Of a stretch of DNA of 64,000 nucleotides, positions 8,750-17,350 are shown in pieces. Source of the DNA: WRHT01 sp031550525 (GTDB lineage Bacteria > Desulfobacterota > Desulfovibrionia > Desulfovibrionales > Desulfovibrionaceae); NCBI GenBank assembly GCA_031550525.1, contig JAVBON010000004.1:124001-188000 (forward strand), in the 5' to 3' direction. The translations under genes were made by a program, and so were the position numbers. Numbering within the stretch: the first letter of the stretch is position 1; every line of letters begins with the position of its first letter. The notes below the pieces were generated by a model, which saw only the letters and a list, made by a program, of their open reading frames with translations, had not been told where the DNA came from and did not search any database.

Positions 8750-8767
8750 TGTCCATTTTTTTAAGAT
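8750..8767 (-). promoter_or_regulatory. 18-base motif shared upstream of both VPLPA-CTERM genes (copy 2)
   Basis: TGTCCATTTTTTTAAGAT (plus strand) matches the copy upstream of the other paralogue at 17 of 18 positions and lies 47 bases before the start codon. Confidence 0.5.
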
Positions 8768-9052
8768 TCGACTATATAACTAATTATTTTATGCAATATT
8801 TATACCCGAAACAGAAAAATATGCATATATCAACCTTATAGATAGTCGGAAATAAAATAATATCAAATATATGTCCGCTTTTCTCATACATAGCCAGCCC
8901 TGCTGGCGTTTACCAAAACCCGCCATCATGTTTTGGCACAGAAAAAAATCATATGGAAAGCAAAAAAAGTAATTCAGACATGAAGCTAAAAATCAGCCGT
9001 GGCCGATCTGGCCTAGTATTCAATCCAACATGCATTTTTTATAAAAAAAATA
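8768..9052. other. AT-rich intergenic region, no gene seen
   Basis: Sequence between the leader of the second VPLPA-CTERM gene and the tRNA-Glu promoter. It is very AT-rich, and no open frame or strong hairpin was found. Confidence 0.5.
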
Positions 9053-9081
9053 TTGACGCCTTGGTCTCTTCCATGTATTTA
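9053..9081 (+). promoter_or_regulatory. Sigma-70-type promoter of tRNA-Glu
   Basis: TTGACG and TATTTA are separated by 17 bases. The predicted transcription start lies about 25 bases before the mature tRNA. Confidence 0.7.
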
Positions 9082-9111
9082 CCCTTTCTCGCGGTTATAC
9101 CGCGCCGGTGC

Positions 9112-9188
9112 GTCCCCATCGTCTAGCCGGCCCAGGACAGCGGCCTTTCACGCCGTCAACAGGGGTTCAAATCCCCTTGGGGACGCCA
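9112..9188 (+). tRNA. tRNA-Glu (UUC)
   Basis: The cloverleaf folds completely. The acceptor stem pairs GTCCCCA with TGGGGAC, the discriminator is G and CCA is encoded. The anticodon loop CTTTCAC gives anticodon UUC, and the T-arm contains GGTTCAAATCC. It is single and followed by a strong terminator. Confidence 0.95.
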
Positions 9189-9202
9189 AAAATTTTAATA
9201 AA

Positions 9203-9245
9203 AGCAAAACTCCAAGGTGCAACAACCTTGGAGTTTTGCTTTTTC
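9203..9245 (+). terminator. Terminator of tRNA-Glu
   Basis: A 16-bp perfect stem (AGCAAAACTCCAAGGT and its complement) with a 6-base loop is followed by TTTTT. Confidence 0.9.
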
Positions 9246-9315
9246 TGCCTAAATTACGCTCCCTGCTTTCGGACGAATCTGGCGCTATGTAAAAGTCATT
9301 CAATTTTTTATTGGC

Positions 9316-9470
9316 GCTAGGTTGTGTCGACATTCAGAGTGATTTTGTTATCTGGCAAGAAAGCAAGGCTTTGAACCGAAAGAGTATACTCTTACGGTAT
9401 TCGACTGAGGGGCAAAGCCTTGCTGACGCAGCCAGAAGGCAAAATCGCCTGAATGTCGACACAGCCTAAC
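9316..9470. repeat. 151-bp palindromic MITE-like element (copy A)
   Basis: The outer ends TAGGTTGTGTCGACATTCAG and TAGGCTGTGTCGACATTCAG are inverted with one mismatch. Inside, AGCAAGGCTTTG pairs perfectly with CAAAGCCTTGCT, and the centre is the palindrome AGAGTATACTCT at 9381-9392. The core spans 9318-9468. It has no coding capacity. It shares internal blocks and length with the element at 13760-13910 although the ends differ. It could be a non-autonomous transposable element or a structured intergenic repeat. Confidence 0.8.
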
Positions 9471-9508
9471 GTGTTATGCCTGCCTAATCATGCTTTTATT
9501 ATAATATG

Positions 9509-10072
9509 TTACATGGCTATTCGCGGCGTCTCAGCTTCCACGGCGTTATCCAGAACAAAAAAGGGTCTGTCGCCAAAATTGAATATCTTGCCTATGAGCA
9601 GGCTGGGGAAGGATTCGCGCTTTATCTTGTAGTTGCGCACGGAGCCGTTGTAATAGCGGCGCGACATCTGCAAGGCGTCTTCCACTTCCGCCAGGCCGCG
9701 CTGCAGGGCCAGAAAATTGCTTTCGGCCTTCAATTTTGGGTAGGCCTCCGCCACAACCAATACCCGCCCCAACGCCTGCGACAACGCCTCATCGGCCTTT
9801 GCCAAATTACTGCTTGCGGCGTTTGCGCCGAGTTCGCGCAGCACATCGGCGCGCAGCCTGGTTACCTCCTCTAGCACGCCTGCCTCATAGGCAGTGTAGC
9901 CCTTTACAGTCTCAACAAGGTTGGGAATAAGATCGTTACGGCGTTTAAGCTGAATGCTTATGCCGCTCCAAGCCTCATCTGCAAGGCGCAGCAGACCGAC
10001 GAAGGAATTATAGGTAAATATGGACCATAAAATTATACAGGCGCAGGCCAAGAGTGAAGCATAAAAAAGCAT
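9509..10072 (-). CDS. LemA family protein
   Basis: 187 residues with one N-terminal transmembrane helix (residues 4-22) and a long helical extracytoplasmic domain. Family hallmarks are YNSFVGLLRLADEAWSGI (about residue 22), the RRNDLIPNLVETVKGY segment (about 44-59) and a C-terminal RESFPSLLIGKIFNFGDRPFF. LemA proteins are small membrane proteins of poorly known function, often found near TPM-domain or peptidase genes. Here no such partner is adjacent. The usual acidic C-terminal tail is altered to DNAVEAETPRIAM. It is probably monocistronic. Confidence 0.9.
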   Translation of the reverse strand: MLFYASLLACACIILWSIFTYNSFVGLLRLADEAWSGISIQLKRRNDLIPNLVETVKGYTAYEAGVLEEVTRLRADVLRELGANAASSNLAKADEALSQALGRVLVVAEAYPKLKAESNFLALQRGLAEVEDALQMSRRYYNGSVRNYKIKRESFPSLLIGKIFNFGDRPFFVLDNAVEAETPRIAM

Positions 10073-10260
10073 GTGCGGGTTCTCTTTTGCTTTAGATAGT
10101 GCAGGTTACCCTTACAAACACCATAAGGCAACAGGCAAAACGTAATGCGGCCTGCGCCCTTCGCCATGCAGCCTGAACAGCCAAAATATATTGCCGCCCG
10201 CCTTGCCTAGCGCCGTTCTTTTAACTATTATACAGCACAATAATTAACAAGGTGGACCAG

Positions 10261-11088
10261 ATGTTGACAATTTTTAAAAATTGCAAACCCTTTAAAATAT
10301 ATTTTTGCCTGCTGCTCTCGCTACTGTTTGTGCTTACTGCCTGCGACAGCGCTGATTCGGCCGAAAAAACCGATGCCCTGCAAATGGTAAAGAGCAGCAT
10401 ACCGCCCAGCAAGGCCGATGGCCTGCATGGCAAACTCAAAGTAGCGCCTTTGTATGACGGCGAGGTGGTTGGCGACGACTCCGGCGCGCTGTGGTGGGTA
10501 AGCCGCCAGTTGCCCTTTGCCGTAAACGCCAAGGCGGCAGAGCTCTCGCCGCTTATAGACCCTGCGCCTGCGTCAATTAATGACGATCTGGCAAGGGCCG
10601 CCTTTGCCGGCAAGCTGCCAGCCATGCCGCAACACCTTGAAATACCCTACGCCTACGCCAGCGGCCTGATGAAAGCCGTATACGAGCAATACCAGTTGGC
10701 GCCTGAACACCCCAGCGCCTTAAGCTGGACCATTGCCGACAGCGACGGCCCCAAAGGCATGTTGGAAATGGAAGAGTTCGGCGGACTTATTACAAAAATT
10801 ACAGTGCATGCCACCATGTCGCGCAATGCCAAACTTTCCGATGCTGAACTGGAGCGCTATAACAGAACCCCCATTCAGGTGCTTTTTTCCGGCCTTGATG
10901 TTTCCCTTAAAAGCAACGAAGAGGTTAAAGAGCTAATGGACAGATGCTATGTGCCGCTGTTGAGCGCCGGTGACGGGGCATCAAAATCCACCGTCAAGCA
11001 CGGCAAGCGTTTTACCTTCACGCGCCAACCAAGCCAAGAGACTGACAAGCTGACCTTTCGCCTTGTAATTGAGCCGCGTGTGAAATAG
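10261..11088 (+). CDS. Hypothetical lipoprotein
   Basis: 275 residues starting at the ATG that follows AAGGTGG by 5 bases; a GTG three codons earlier overlaps that site. A signal peptide ends in the lipobox LTAC near residue 26, so the mature protein should be lipid-anchored. I recognise no domain. The mature part begins with a charged linker, then a segment with LWWVSRQLPFAVNAKAAEL, and an alpha/beta region to the end with ELERYNRTPIQVLFSGLD. It stands alone, with a terminator after it. Function not assigned. Confidence 0.7.
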   Translation: MLTIFKNCKPFKIYFCLLLSLLFVLTACDSADSAEKTDALQMVKSSIPPSKADGLHGKLKVAPLYDGEVVGDDSGALWWVSRQLPFAVNAKAAELSPLIDPAPASINDDLARAAFAGKLPAMPQHLEIPYAYASGLMKAVYEQYQLAPEHPSALSWTIADSDGPKGMLEMEEFGGLITKITVHATMSRNAKLSDAELERYNRTPIQVLFSGLDVSLKSNEEVKELMDRCYVPLLSAGDGASKSTVKHGKRFTFTRQPSQETDKLTFRLVIEPRVK

Positions 11089-11168
11089 GTACGATAAAAA
11101 ACGCGCGTCCAAAACTGTCTGGCGGCAATAAACTTAACGCGTTGGCGTCTTATGACGCATAAAGTTTA

Positions 11169-11202
11169 CAGCCCCTGAGGAATGGCGAACTCCTCAGGGG
11201 CT
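11169..11202 (+). terminator. Hairpin terminator after the lipoprotein gene
   Basis: AGCCCCTGAGGA and TCCTCAGGGGCT form a 12-bp perfect stem about 80 bases after the stop. The following T run is weak (GGCGTTTGT). Confidence 0.6.
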
Positions 11203-11393
11203 GGCGTTTGTATATAAAGCTGGACTGCAACCTACCCGCCACTGACGGAACAATGTTGCAATAGTTACAAATACTTGCGAATATGCGGCAAGGTTAAAAC
11301 GCTTATCTGAATAAAGTTTACCATCATGTAATTATTAACTTTATTTTTGAATTTTCATGTAACCCATTTTGCTGTATATCATTCTGCATATCA

Positions 11394-11432
11394 ACAAAAA
11401 CAAGGGTTCACGGTGTTACCCGTAAACCCTTG
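11394..11432 (-). terminator. Terminator of tRNA-Lys
   Basis: CAAGGGTT pairs with its complement around a 15-base loop, followed on the minus strand by TTTTTG, 8 bases after the tRNA 3' end. Confidence 0.75.
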
Positions 11433-11439
11433 AAAATTC

Positions 11440-11515
<76 letters not shown>

Positions 11516-11530
11516 GCGTTGCGAGGTATG

Positions 11531-11559
11531 CTAGTAATTCCGCCAGGCAAGTAAGTCAA
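11531..11559 (-). promoter_or_regulatory. Probable promoter of tRNA-Lys
   Basis: On the minus strand TTGACT is followed after 17 bases by TACTAG, about 16 bases before the tRNA 5' end. Confidence 0.5.
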
Positions 11560-11580
11560 GAAAAAAATACAGGCATTTTC

Positions 11581-13743
11581 ATGTATATTGAAAAAAAATC
11601 CATAATTACCGTACATTATATAAAGGCATCCATTTTAGCGCTTTTTATATGCCTACTTTGCGCCGCCGTGTTCAGCTCCTCACCCGGCTACAGCGCCATT
11701 GCCGAAGCGGCCGCAGTGGAAGATTTGTTCAGCCGTCAGCCGGGGGCTTACCAAGGGCACAACCAGGGCGATGCCGCCATCACGCCCTTGCCCAAAGCGG
11801 AAAGGCCCACTCAGGTGGATGCGCTGGCTATGGAGTGGCAGTTAAGAATAGTGTCGCCCAACGCCCCGCTGCCGCATGATGACAGAATTTCCGGCGAAAA
11901 CGCCTTGCAAGCGGCCCAAGATTATCCTGTCTGGCTTTCCGAAGCCCCGCTCTGGCTGTTTATTACCCTGAAACCAGGCGTTGAGGGCAGCTATTTTTAT
12001 GCCCCGTTCGCCATGCGGCAAAGCAACGCCGATATCGCCAGAACCAATGCGGCCGTATTGCCTACCAGCATGGAGCTACTGGGCGCGGATGGCGCAACGT
12101 TGCCCGGCGCGCATTTTTACTACCCACCAGGCGCGATTAAAAAGGATCCGTTTTCCAGCCTTGAACTGCCGGTGTACCAGCATGAAATTACCATACTGGC
12201 CTCTTACCCTCCCCAATACGTTGGGCAGGATATCAAACTAAAACTAAGTGCCCTGATCTGCACGGAAAACTCCTGTACGCCCTTTCGCAAAACTTATGCG
12301 ATTTCCACATCCGCATCCGGCATACAGACAGATCAAACCGACACGCAGCTTGCCCTGCTACTAAGCTCTTACCGCAGTTCCCCTTTCAGCGACAGCGGTG
12401 AAAATGCAATAGCGCCTGCCTCCGGTTCCATTGCCGGACAAACATCAGCCACTATGGCGGAACCTGACCGTGCTCAACCCGCGCCGGAAAGCGAGTTTTC
12501 AGATTACCTGTCTCAGTTGCAACCACATTTTTACCAAAAATCGCTGGAAGTTGAAAATATCGGACGAGCCGTGCTCTTAGGGTTGCTGGCCGGCCTTATT
12601 CTCAACTTCATGCCCTGCGTACTGCCGGTAATAACCCTTAAAATAGGCACCCTGCTCGGCCTTGGAGGCTGGAGCCGCCTGAGTGGCGATAACGAAGCGG
12701 CGGCACGCGGGCGCAGGCGTTTTCGCCTGTATGCCTTTTGTTTCAGCCTGGGTATTTTTGCATGGTTCGGGCTGCTATTTGGCGTTATAGGCTTGGCCGG
12801 AATGATGTGGGGGCAATTTTTTCAAAGCCAGAGCCTAGTCCTGGGCCTTACGCTGTTGTTATTCATTATGTCGCTGGGCTTGCTTGGGCTTTTGCGCCTG
12901 CCGGTTCTGCATGCCGAGATAAGTACCGGCAAATCTTTGCCTTGGCAGGCCTTTTTCGGCGGCCTGCTGGCCACGCTGCTGGCAACGCCTTGCAGCGGGC
13001 CGCTGTTGGGAGGCGTATTGGGCTGGGCGGTAAACCAATCTGCGGCCTACCTTGGCCTTACCTTGGCCAGCGTGGCCTTGGGCATGGCTTCTCCTTTTCT
13101 GCTTATGGTTGTTAATCCCAATATTGCCAAGCGCCTGCCCCAACCCGGCCCTTGGGCCAAAAACCTTGAAATAATAATGGGGTTTGTGCTCATCGGCACG
13201 GCCCTTTATCTTCTAAGTTTGCTGCCGCAGAACAAGCAAATTGCAACTCTGGCCGCCTGCCTTGCCCTGGCCTTTTGCGCATGGGTGTGGAAGCAGGCAA
13301 AAACATCACGCCGCGCGGCTCTTGCGCGCATAATTCTGGCCGTGCTGGCGCTATGCGCTATCTATATGCCTTTTATACACAACCCGGCGGATACGGGCTG
13401 GAAAAAATTCGATCCGGCGCATTTCAGCCGCCAACTGGGGCAGCGTAATCTGCTGCTGGATTTTACGGCGGACTGGTGCATAAACTGCCGGGCCATGGAA
13501 ATGACCACCCTTACTGAGCAGCGCCTGGCCGCATGGGCCAAGAGCTATGACCTAGTATATATAAAAGTGGATCTGACAACCCCCGAGCCGGACGGCGAGG
13601 CCTTGTTACAGGCCATGGGCAGCGCCAGCATGCCTCTTATAGCCATCATACCCGCAACCGAACCGTCCAGGCCAACAGTGCTAAGAGATATAGTCACTCC
13701 GTCGCAACTGGACGCGGCCCTCCGGCAGGCTCTATCCAAATAG
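11581..13743 (+). CDS. dsbD: Thiol:disulfide interchange protein DsbD
   Basis: 720-residue inner-membrane reductant carrier that passes electrons from cytoplasmic thioredoxin to periplasmic thiol proteins. All three parts are present. A signal peptide (about 1-45) leads into a periplasmic N-terminal domain with a CTENSC pair near residue 226. A CcdA-like core of eight or so helices holds the paired membrane cysteines in NFMPCVLPV (about 340) and LATPCSGPL (about 468). A C-terminal thioredoxin domain has DFTADWCINCRAME near 626. The proline-rich linker around residues 285-310 separates the domains. The Shine-Dalgarno sequence is weak. The gene is flanked by tRNA-Lys and a palindromic element, so probably monocistronic. 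A DsbA-like partner lies at 41.2 kb. Confidence 0.93.
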   Translation: MYIEKKSIITVHYIKASILALFICLLCAAVFSSSPGYSAIAEAAAVEDLFSRQPGAYQGHNQGDAAITPLPKAERPTQVDALAMEWQLRIVSPNAPLPHDDRISGENALQAAQDYPVWLSEAPLWLFITLKPGVEGSYFYAPFAMRQSNADIARTNAAVLPTSMELLGADGATLPGAHFYYPPGAIKKDPFSSLELPVYQHEITILASYPPQYVGQDIKLKLSALICTENSCTPFRKTYAISTSASGIQTDQTDTQLALLLSSYRSSPFSDSGENAIAPASGSIAGQTSATMAEPDRAQPAPESEFSDYLSQLQPHFYQKSLEVENIGRAVLLGLLAGLILNFMPCVLPVITLKIGTLLGLGGWSRLSGDNEAAARGRRRFRLYAFCFSLGIFAWFGLLFGVIGLAGMMWGQFFQSQSLVLGLTLLLFIMSLGLLGLLRLPVLHAEISTGKSLPWQAFFGGLLATLLATPCSGPLLGGVLGWAVNQSAAYLGLTLASVALGMASPFLLMVVNPNIAKRLPQPGPWAKNLEIIMGFVLIGTALYLLSLLPQNKQIATLAACLALAFCAWVWKQAKTSRRAALARIILAVLALCAIYMPFIHNPADTGWKKFDPAHFSRQLGQRNLLLDFTADWCINCRAMEMTTLTEQRLAAWAKSYDLVYIKVDLTTPEPDGEALLQAMGSASMPLIAIIPATEPSRPTVLRDIVTPSQLDAALRQALSK

Positions 13744-13759
13744 AGTAAGCACGCGCCCG

Positions 13760-13910
13760 CCAGGAGCTGTCTCTAAAAAGCGTCTTTTGCCACCTGGACT
13801 GCGTCAAGCGCCGATTTTTGTGCAGGGCTGTACCATCAGAGTACTATCCCTGGACAAAAATCGACGCCTTGCCGGGGAGCAAAATCCGTCTTTTTAGAAA
13901 CAGCCCCTGG
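13760..13910. repeat. 151-bp palindromic MITE-like element (copy B)
   Basis: The ends CCAGGAGCTGTCTCTAAAAA and CCAGGGGCTGTTTCTAAAAA are inverted, with two mismatches. An inner stem pairs CGATTTTTGT with ACAAAAATCG around a core containing AGAGTACT. It starts 17 bases after the dsbD stop. Internal blocks TTTTGCC, CTGG and CTGCGTCA match one arm of the element at 9316-9470, and the length is the same. No open frame. Confidence 0.8.
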
Positions 13911-13955
13911 AGCATTTTAACTTTGGAAAAACCAAAATGCTCTGGGGCGCTTTTG
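13909..13955 (+). terminator. Hairpin downstream of dsbD and element B
   Basis: GGAGCATTTT and AAAATGCTC(T) pair around a 14-base loop, followed by GGGGCGCTTTT. It is a plausible terminator for dsbD read-through. Confidence 0.5.
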
Positions 13956-13997
13956 TAACCGCGATTATATGCGGCCAATAATTGAGCGGCATACAAA

Positions 13998-14036
13998 AAA
14001 ACAGGCTCCGGATTTTATGAAAATCCGGAGCCTGTT
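13998..14036 (-). terminator. Terminator of rsmD-coaD
   Basis: AAACAGGCTCCGGATTTT pairs perfectly with its complement around a 3-base ATG loop, with a T run on the minus strand, 47 bases after the coaD stop. Confidence 0.9.
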
Positions 14037-14082
14037 TGCCACGAAACAAAGCCGCAAGTGGGCTGGCCGCGCCTGTCGTGGG

Positions 14083-14607
14083 TTAACCCGAAAAATCGTT
14101 CAATGGGTAGGGGTACCCGTATTTCTCGCGTAGCGCCCTGTACACAGGGTCAGGCACCAGGCCGCGCACCTCGCCGCCAAGGGCCGCCGCGCTTTTTACT
14201 ATTGTAGAGCTGGTGAAGAGCCATTGGTAGTCGGTCATCAAAAACACAGTTTGGATATGGCGCTTGAGCTTACGGTTCATGAGGGCCATCTGGAACTCGT
14301 ACTCAAAGTCGGATACAGCCCTTAACCCGCGCAAAATCACCTTGCAGCCCATACGCTCCACATAATCCACCAGCAGGCCGGAAAAAGGCTCTACCCTCAC
14401 TTTTGGCTGATCCGAAAATACGTCTTGGGCCATACGCACCCGCTCTTCAATGGTAAAAAGCGGATTTTTGGGCGTATCGTTGGCAACGGCAACGATTACG
14501 TTGCCGAAAATCTCGCATCCACGGCGTATAAGGCTCACATGCCCATTGGTCAAAGGGTCGAAGGTGCCGGGGTAGACGGCGCTCCGCTCGTTGCTTTCGT
14601 GCTCCAT
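14083..14607 (-). CDS. coaD: Phosphopantetheine adenylyltransferase
   Basis: Catalyses the penultimate step of coenzyme A synthesis, joining ATP and 4'-phosphopantetheine to give dephospho-CoA. The nucleotidyltransferase motif YPGTFDPLTNGH spans residues 12-23, RGLRAVSDFEYEFQM follows near 95, and the C-terminal SSTIVKS motif is present. 174 residues is slightly longer than the usual 160. The only possible start lies 58 bases inside rsmD, preceded by GAGG at 8 bases. Expression is therefore coupled to rsmD. Confidence 0.96.
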   Translation of the reverse strand: MEHESNERSAVYPGTFDPLTNGHVSLIRRGCEIFGNVIVAVANDTPKNPLFTIEERVRMAQDVFSDQPKVRVEPFSGLLVDYVERMGCKVILRGLRAVSDFEYEFQMALMNRKLKRHIQTVFLMTDYQWLFTSSTIVKSAAALGGEVRGLVPDPVYRALREKYGYPYPLNDFSG

Positions 14608-15155
14608 AATACAAGCCTCGTCTGTCCGTACCGGCGGTCCGCAACCACTTCCAGTCCGGGGTGTTCTTTGGCGGGGTCAAATTTCAGCCCGCCTTCAATT
14701 TCGGCGTTTAAAATGCCGTTTTCCGCCAGCCAGCCGTTGCGCATAATGTTTTTTATGGCTGGAGACATAAGATTTTTTCCATAAGGCGGGTCAATAAATA
14801 TTACGTTATACGGGGCAAAAGGCCGGTGCCCCAGCACTTTACCCACTTCGTCCGGCAACACCTGAAAACGGCGCTCGTCCACCTCAAGCTTATGGGCATT
14901 TTCCCGTATAAGCGCGGCTGCTTTTGGCAACGACTCCACAAAGGCAGCCTCAAGCGCCCCACGGCTGAGCGCCTCAAAGCCCAAGCTGCCACTGCCCGCG
15001 AACAAATCCAGCACTCTGGCTTCGCTCCAGATTACGCCACGCGACTCCAGCATGGAAAAAAGCGCTCCGCGCACCTTTGACATGGCCGGGCGATACCCCG
15101 GCCCGACAGTAGTTTTTAGCTGTCTGCCTTTATATTCACCTGAAATTATACGCAA
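14550..15155 (-). CDS. rsmD: 16S rRNA (guanine966-N2)-methyltransferase
   Basis: 201-residue SAM-dependent enzyme that modifies G966 of 16S rRNA. The N-terminal MRIISGEYKGRQLK segment and RPAMSKVRGALFSML are typical. The SAM motif VLDLFAGSGSLGFEALSRG is near residue 44 and the catalytic FIDPPYG near 119. The last 20 residues are low-complexity (ATSGAPSTPAPSTL) and correspond to the stretch that also encodes the coaD start, so this tail is probably dictated by the overlapping frame. rsmD-coaD adjacency is a common bacterial arrangement. Confidence 0.95.
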   Translation of the reverse strand: MRIISGEYKGRQLKTTVGPGYRPAMSKVRGALFSMLESRGVIWSEARVLDLFAGSGSLGFEALSRGALEAAFVESLPKAAALIRENAHKLEVDERRFQVLPDEVGKVLGHRPFAPYNVIFIDPPYGKNLMSPAIKNIMRNGWLAENGILNAEIEGGLKFDPAKEHPGLEVVADRRYGQTRLVLWSTKATSGAPSTPAPSTL

Positions 15156-15401
15156 AATACTACACTCTTGATGATGTTTCTTTTATATTGATAAAAATAT
15201 ACAGCGGCACTGCAATAATAGCCAAAACAAACCACTCCGCCGGACACGATAGCTCCGAGCATGCTCATACAATAAAAACTGCCACCTGGACAATGCATGG
15301 AGCTAAAAAACCGCCACATTTTAAGCAGGGTATTTAAAAAATCTATTACCCGTTACATTACGGCGCAAGCATGGCAATAGGCAAACGCCACCTGAAAAAA
15401 C

Positions 15402-17018
15402 CTATGTTCTTGCCAGCAGATTAAGCATGTTATTGTTAATTTCCAGCATAAGATCGCGCAGTTCAACCTGTTCTTCCCACGGCAAAGCATGAATCTCCTG
15501 CATGCGCTGGCGAATGGAGGCAAGCTTGCTTTCGCCGTCGGTAAGCAGAATATCCCAATTAACACGCGGCTTGGCACGCTGCATATCTGTTTGCACCATG
15601 GGTTTCTTGCCCGCGGCCAAAGTCATTTCTTCCAAATACGTGGGTATTTGCACCGGCAGGGAAAATTCCTTTTCAATCAGTCCGGCCAGCGTTTTTTGCG
15701 CCTTCTCTTCGCCATGCACAAGAAAAACCTGCAAGCTGGGGTGCGCGAAGGCTCTGATCCAGTCCAGAATCTGGCTTTGTCCGGCATGAGCCGAAAACCC
15801 GCCTATGGTATAAATTTTGGCATTTATGGCAATATCTTCGCCCAGTATGCGAATGCTTTTTTCTCCATCCACAATTTTACGGCCTGGCGTGCCCACGCCC
15901 TGATACCCCACAAATACCACAGAAGACTTCGGGTTCCACAAGTTATGCCGCAGGTGGTGCAATATGCGCCCGGCGTTGCACATGCCGCTGGCCGATATGA
16001 CTATGCACGGCCCGGCATAGGCGTTTATGCTTTGCGATTCCGCCTTGCTGAGCGTATAGCGCAGGTTGGAAAGCTCGAAGGGGTTGTCGCCGCTGGCAAT
16101 AAGGCCTTTAAAATCGTTATCGAAATATTGCGGAAACTGCCGGAATACGTCGGTGGCGCGTATGGCCAGGGGGCTGTCCACAAAAACCGGCATATCGGAC
16201 GGTAATTTGCCCTGTTTCTGCAAATTGTACAGCACATAAATGATTTCTTGCGTACGCTCCACCGCGAAGGCCGGAATAACCACCCTGCCGCCGGACCTGT
16301 AGCTGTGATCTATGGCCTGGTAAAACTCTTCCAGGCTGGTGTCGAAATCCTTATGGTTGCGGTCGCCGTAGGTGGACTCCACAAACAGGTAATCCGGCTT
16401 GTTTTGCGGTATCTCCGGGTTGTTCATCAACAGGGCGTTTTCGCGGCCCAAATCGCCAGAAAAAACAAAGCGGGTAACTTCATCGTCAGGCCCGGAGATT
16501 TCCAGCTCAAGAAAGGCCGACCCCAGAATATGCCCAGCATCGCGGTAACAGGCCTTTATGCCCTTGGCCGGCGAGAAGGTTTGCTCATATGTCACCGAGC
16601 GGAACAACTCGGAGGTTTTAATGGCGTCTTCTTGGGTATACAAGGCCTGAAACAGGTTTTTGTTTCCTTTGCGGCGGCGCTTCTGGTTTTCCCACTCCGC
16701 TTCCATCTCCTGAATATGCGCGCTATCCAACAACATTATGTCCAACAGCTTGTGCGTCGGCTCGGTGCAATATATGGGGCCTTTAAAACCGTTGGCAACC
16801 ATGCTGGGCAAAAGGCCGCTATGGTCTATGTGCGCGTGGGTAAGCAAAAAGAAATCTATATGCGCTATGTCATAAAGGTCCAACTCTCTGTTGCGCTTCT
16901 CAATCTCCTTATTACCCTGATGCATGCCGCAATCTATGGCAAAACGCACTCCGCCGGTCTCTATCATGTAGCATGAGCCGGTAACGGTTTGCGCGGCTCC
17001 CAAAAATTCAACTTTCAT
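15402..17018 (-). CDS. Beta-CASP metallo-beta-lactamase fold RNase-like protein
   Basis: 538-residue two-zinc hydrolase of the RNA-processing beta-CASP group. The N-terminal VEFLGAAQTVTGSCY and the metal motif THAHIDHSG (about residue 59) define the lactamase domain. FSGDLGRENALL carries the further metal aspartate, and the beta-CASP insert includes VFVDSPLAIRAT and VISASGMCNAGR. A C-terminal RMMBL-type part has GGFSAHAGQ and VHGEE. Likely substrates are RNA ends; specificity is unknown. AAGGTG favours the second of two adjacent ATG codons. No operon partner. Confidence 0.88.
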   Translation of the reverse strand: MKVEFLGAAQTVTGSCYMIETGGVRFAIDCGMHQGNKEIEKRNRELDLYDIAHIDFFLLTHAHIDHSGLLPSMVANGFKGPIYCTEPTHKLLDIMLLDSAHIQEMEAEWENQKRRRKGNKNLFQALYTQEDAIKTSELFRSVTYEQTFSPAKGIKACYRDAGHILGSAFLELEISGPDDEVTRFVFSGDLGRENALLMNNPEIPQNKPDYLFVESTYGDRNHKDFDTSLEEFYQAIDHSYRSGGRVVIPAFAVERTQEIIYVLYNLQKQGKLPSDMPVFVDSPLAIRATDVFRQFPQYFDNDFKGLIASGDNPFELSNLRYTLSKAESQSINAYAGPCIVISASGMCNAGRILHHLRHNLWNPKSSVVFVGYQGVGTPGRKIVDGEKSIRILGEDIAINAKIYTIGGFSAHAGQSQILDWIRAFAHPSLQVFLVHGEEKAQKTLAGLIEKEFSLPVQIPTYLEEMTLAAGKKPMVQTDMQRAKPRVNWDILLTDGESKLASIRQRMQEIHALPWEEQVELRDLMLEINNNMLNLLART

Positions 17019-17021
17019 CAT

Positions 17022-17337
17022 TCACCTTGCAGTTGCTTATATGCGTTGTTAAATACCGCCGGGCAGCGGCTGTAATAGCTAATGCAAATCGGTAAAAACA
17101 GCTAACGGATTAAGGATATTATCTAATACCAAGCGAAAAGTATATACCGCAAAAAGACTTGCCGGCGCAAATCCAATACCGGCCGTAACGGCGCAAGGCC
17201 TCAATAGCCCAACCGGCACGCCAGACAGCAGGGCGGCTTTTTGCCTTGCCCCTGCGCCCAAAGTGTCTTAAATTAACCCTCGCTTACCGCCCATGCATGT
17301 GGTAATTGTATTTAACACCTCAAAATTACTTCCTTTT
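17022..17337. other. Intergenic region, nothing distinct seen
   Basis: The divergent gap between the beta-CASP gene and the LOG-family gene should hold promoters for both. I found no credible open frame, strong terminator or clear box pair. Confidence 0.5.
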
Positions 17338-17350
17338 AAGGAGATATCCC

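Noticed and set aside
9148..9333. Short minus-strand frame over tRNA-Glu and its terminator
   Set aside because: The region is fully explained by the tRNA, its terminator and the start of a palindromic element.
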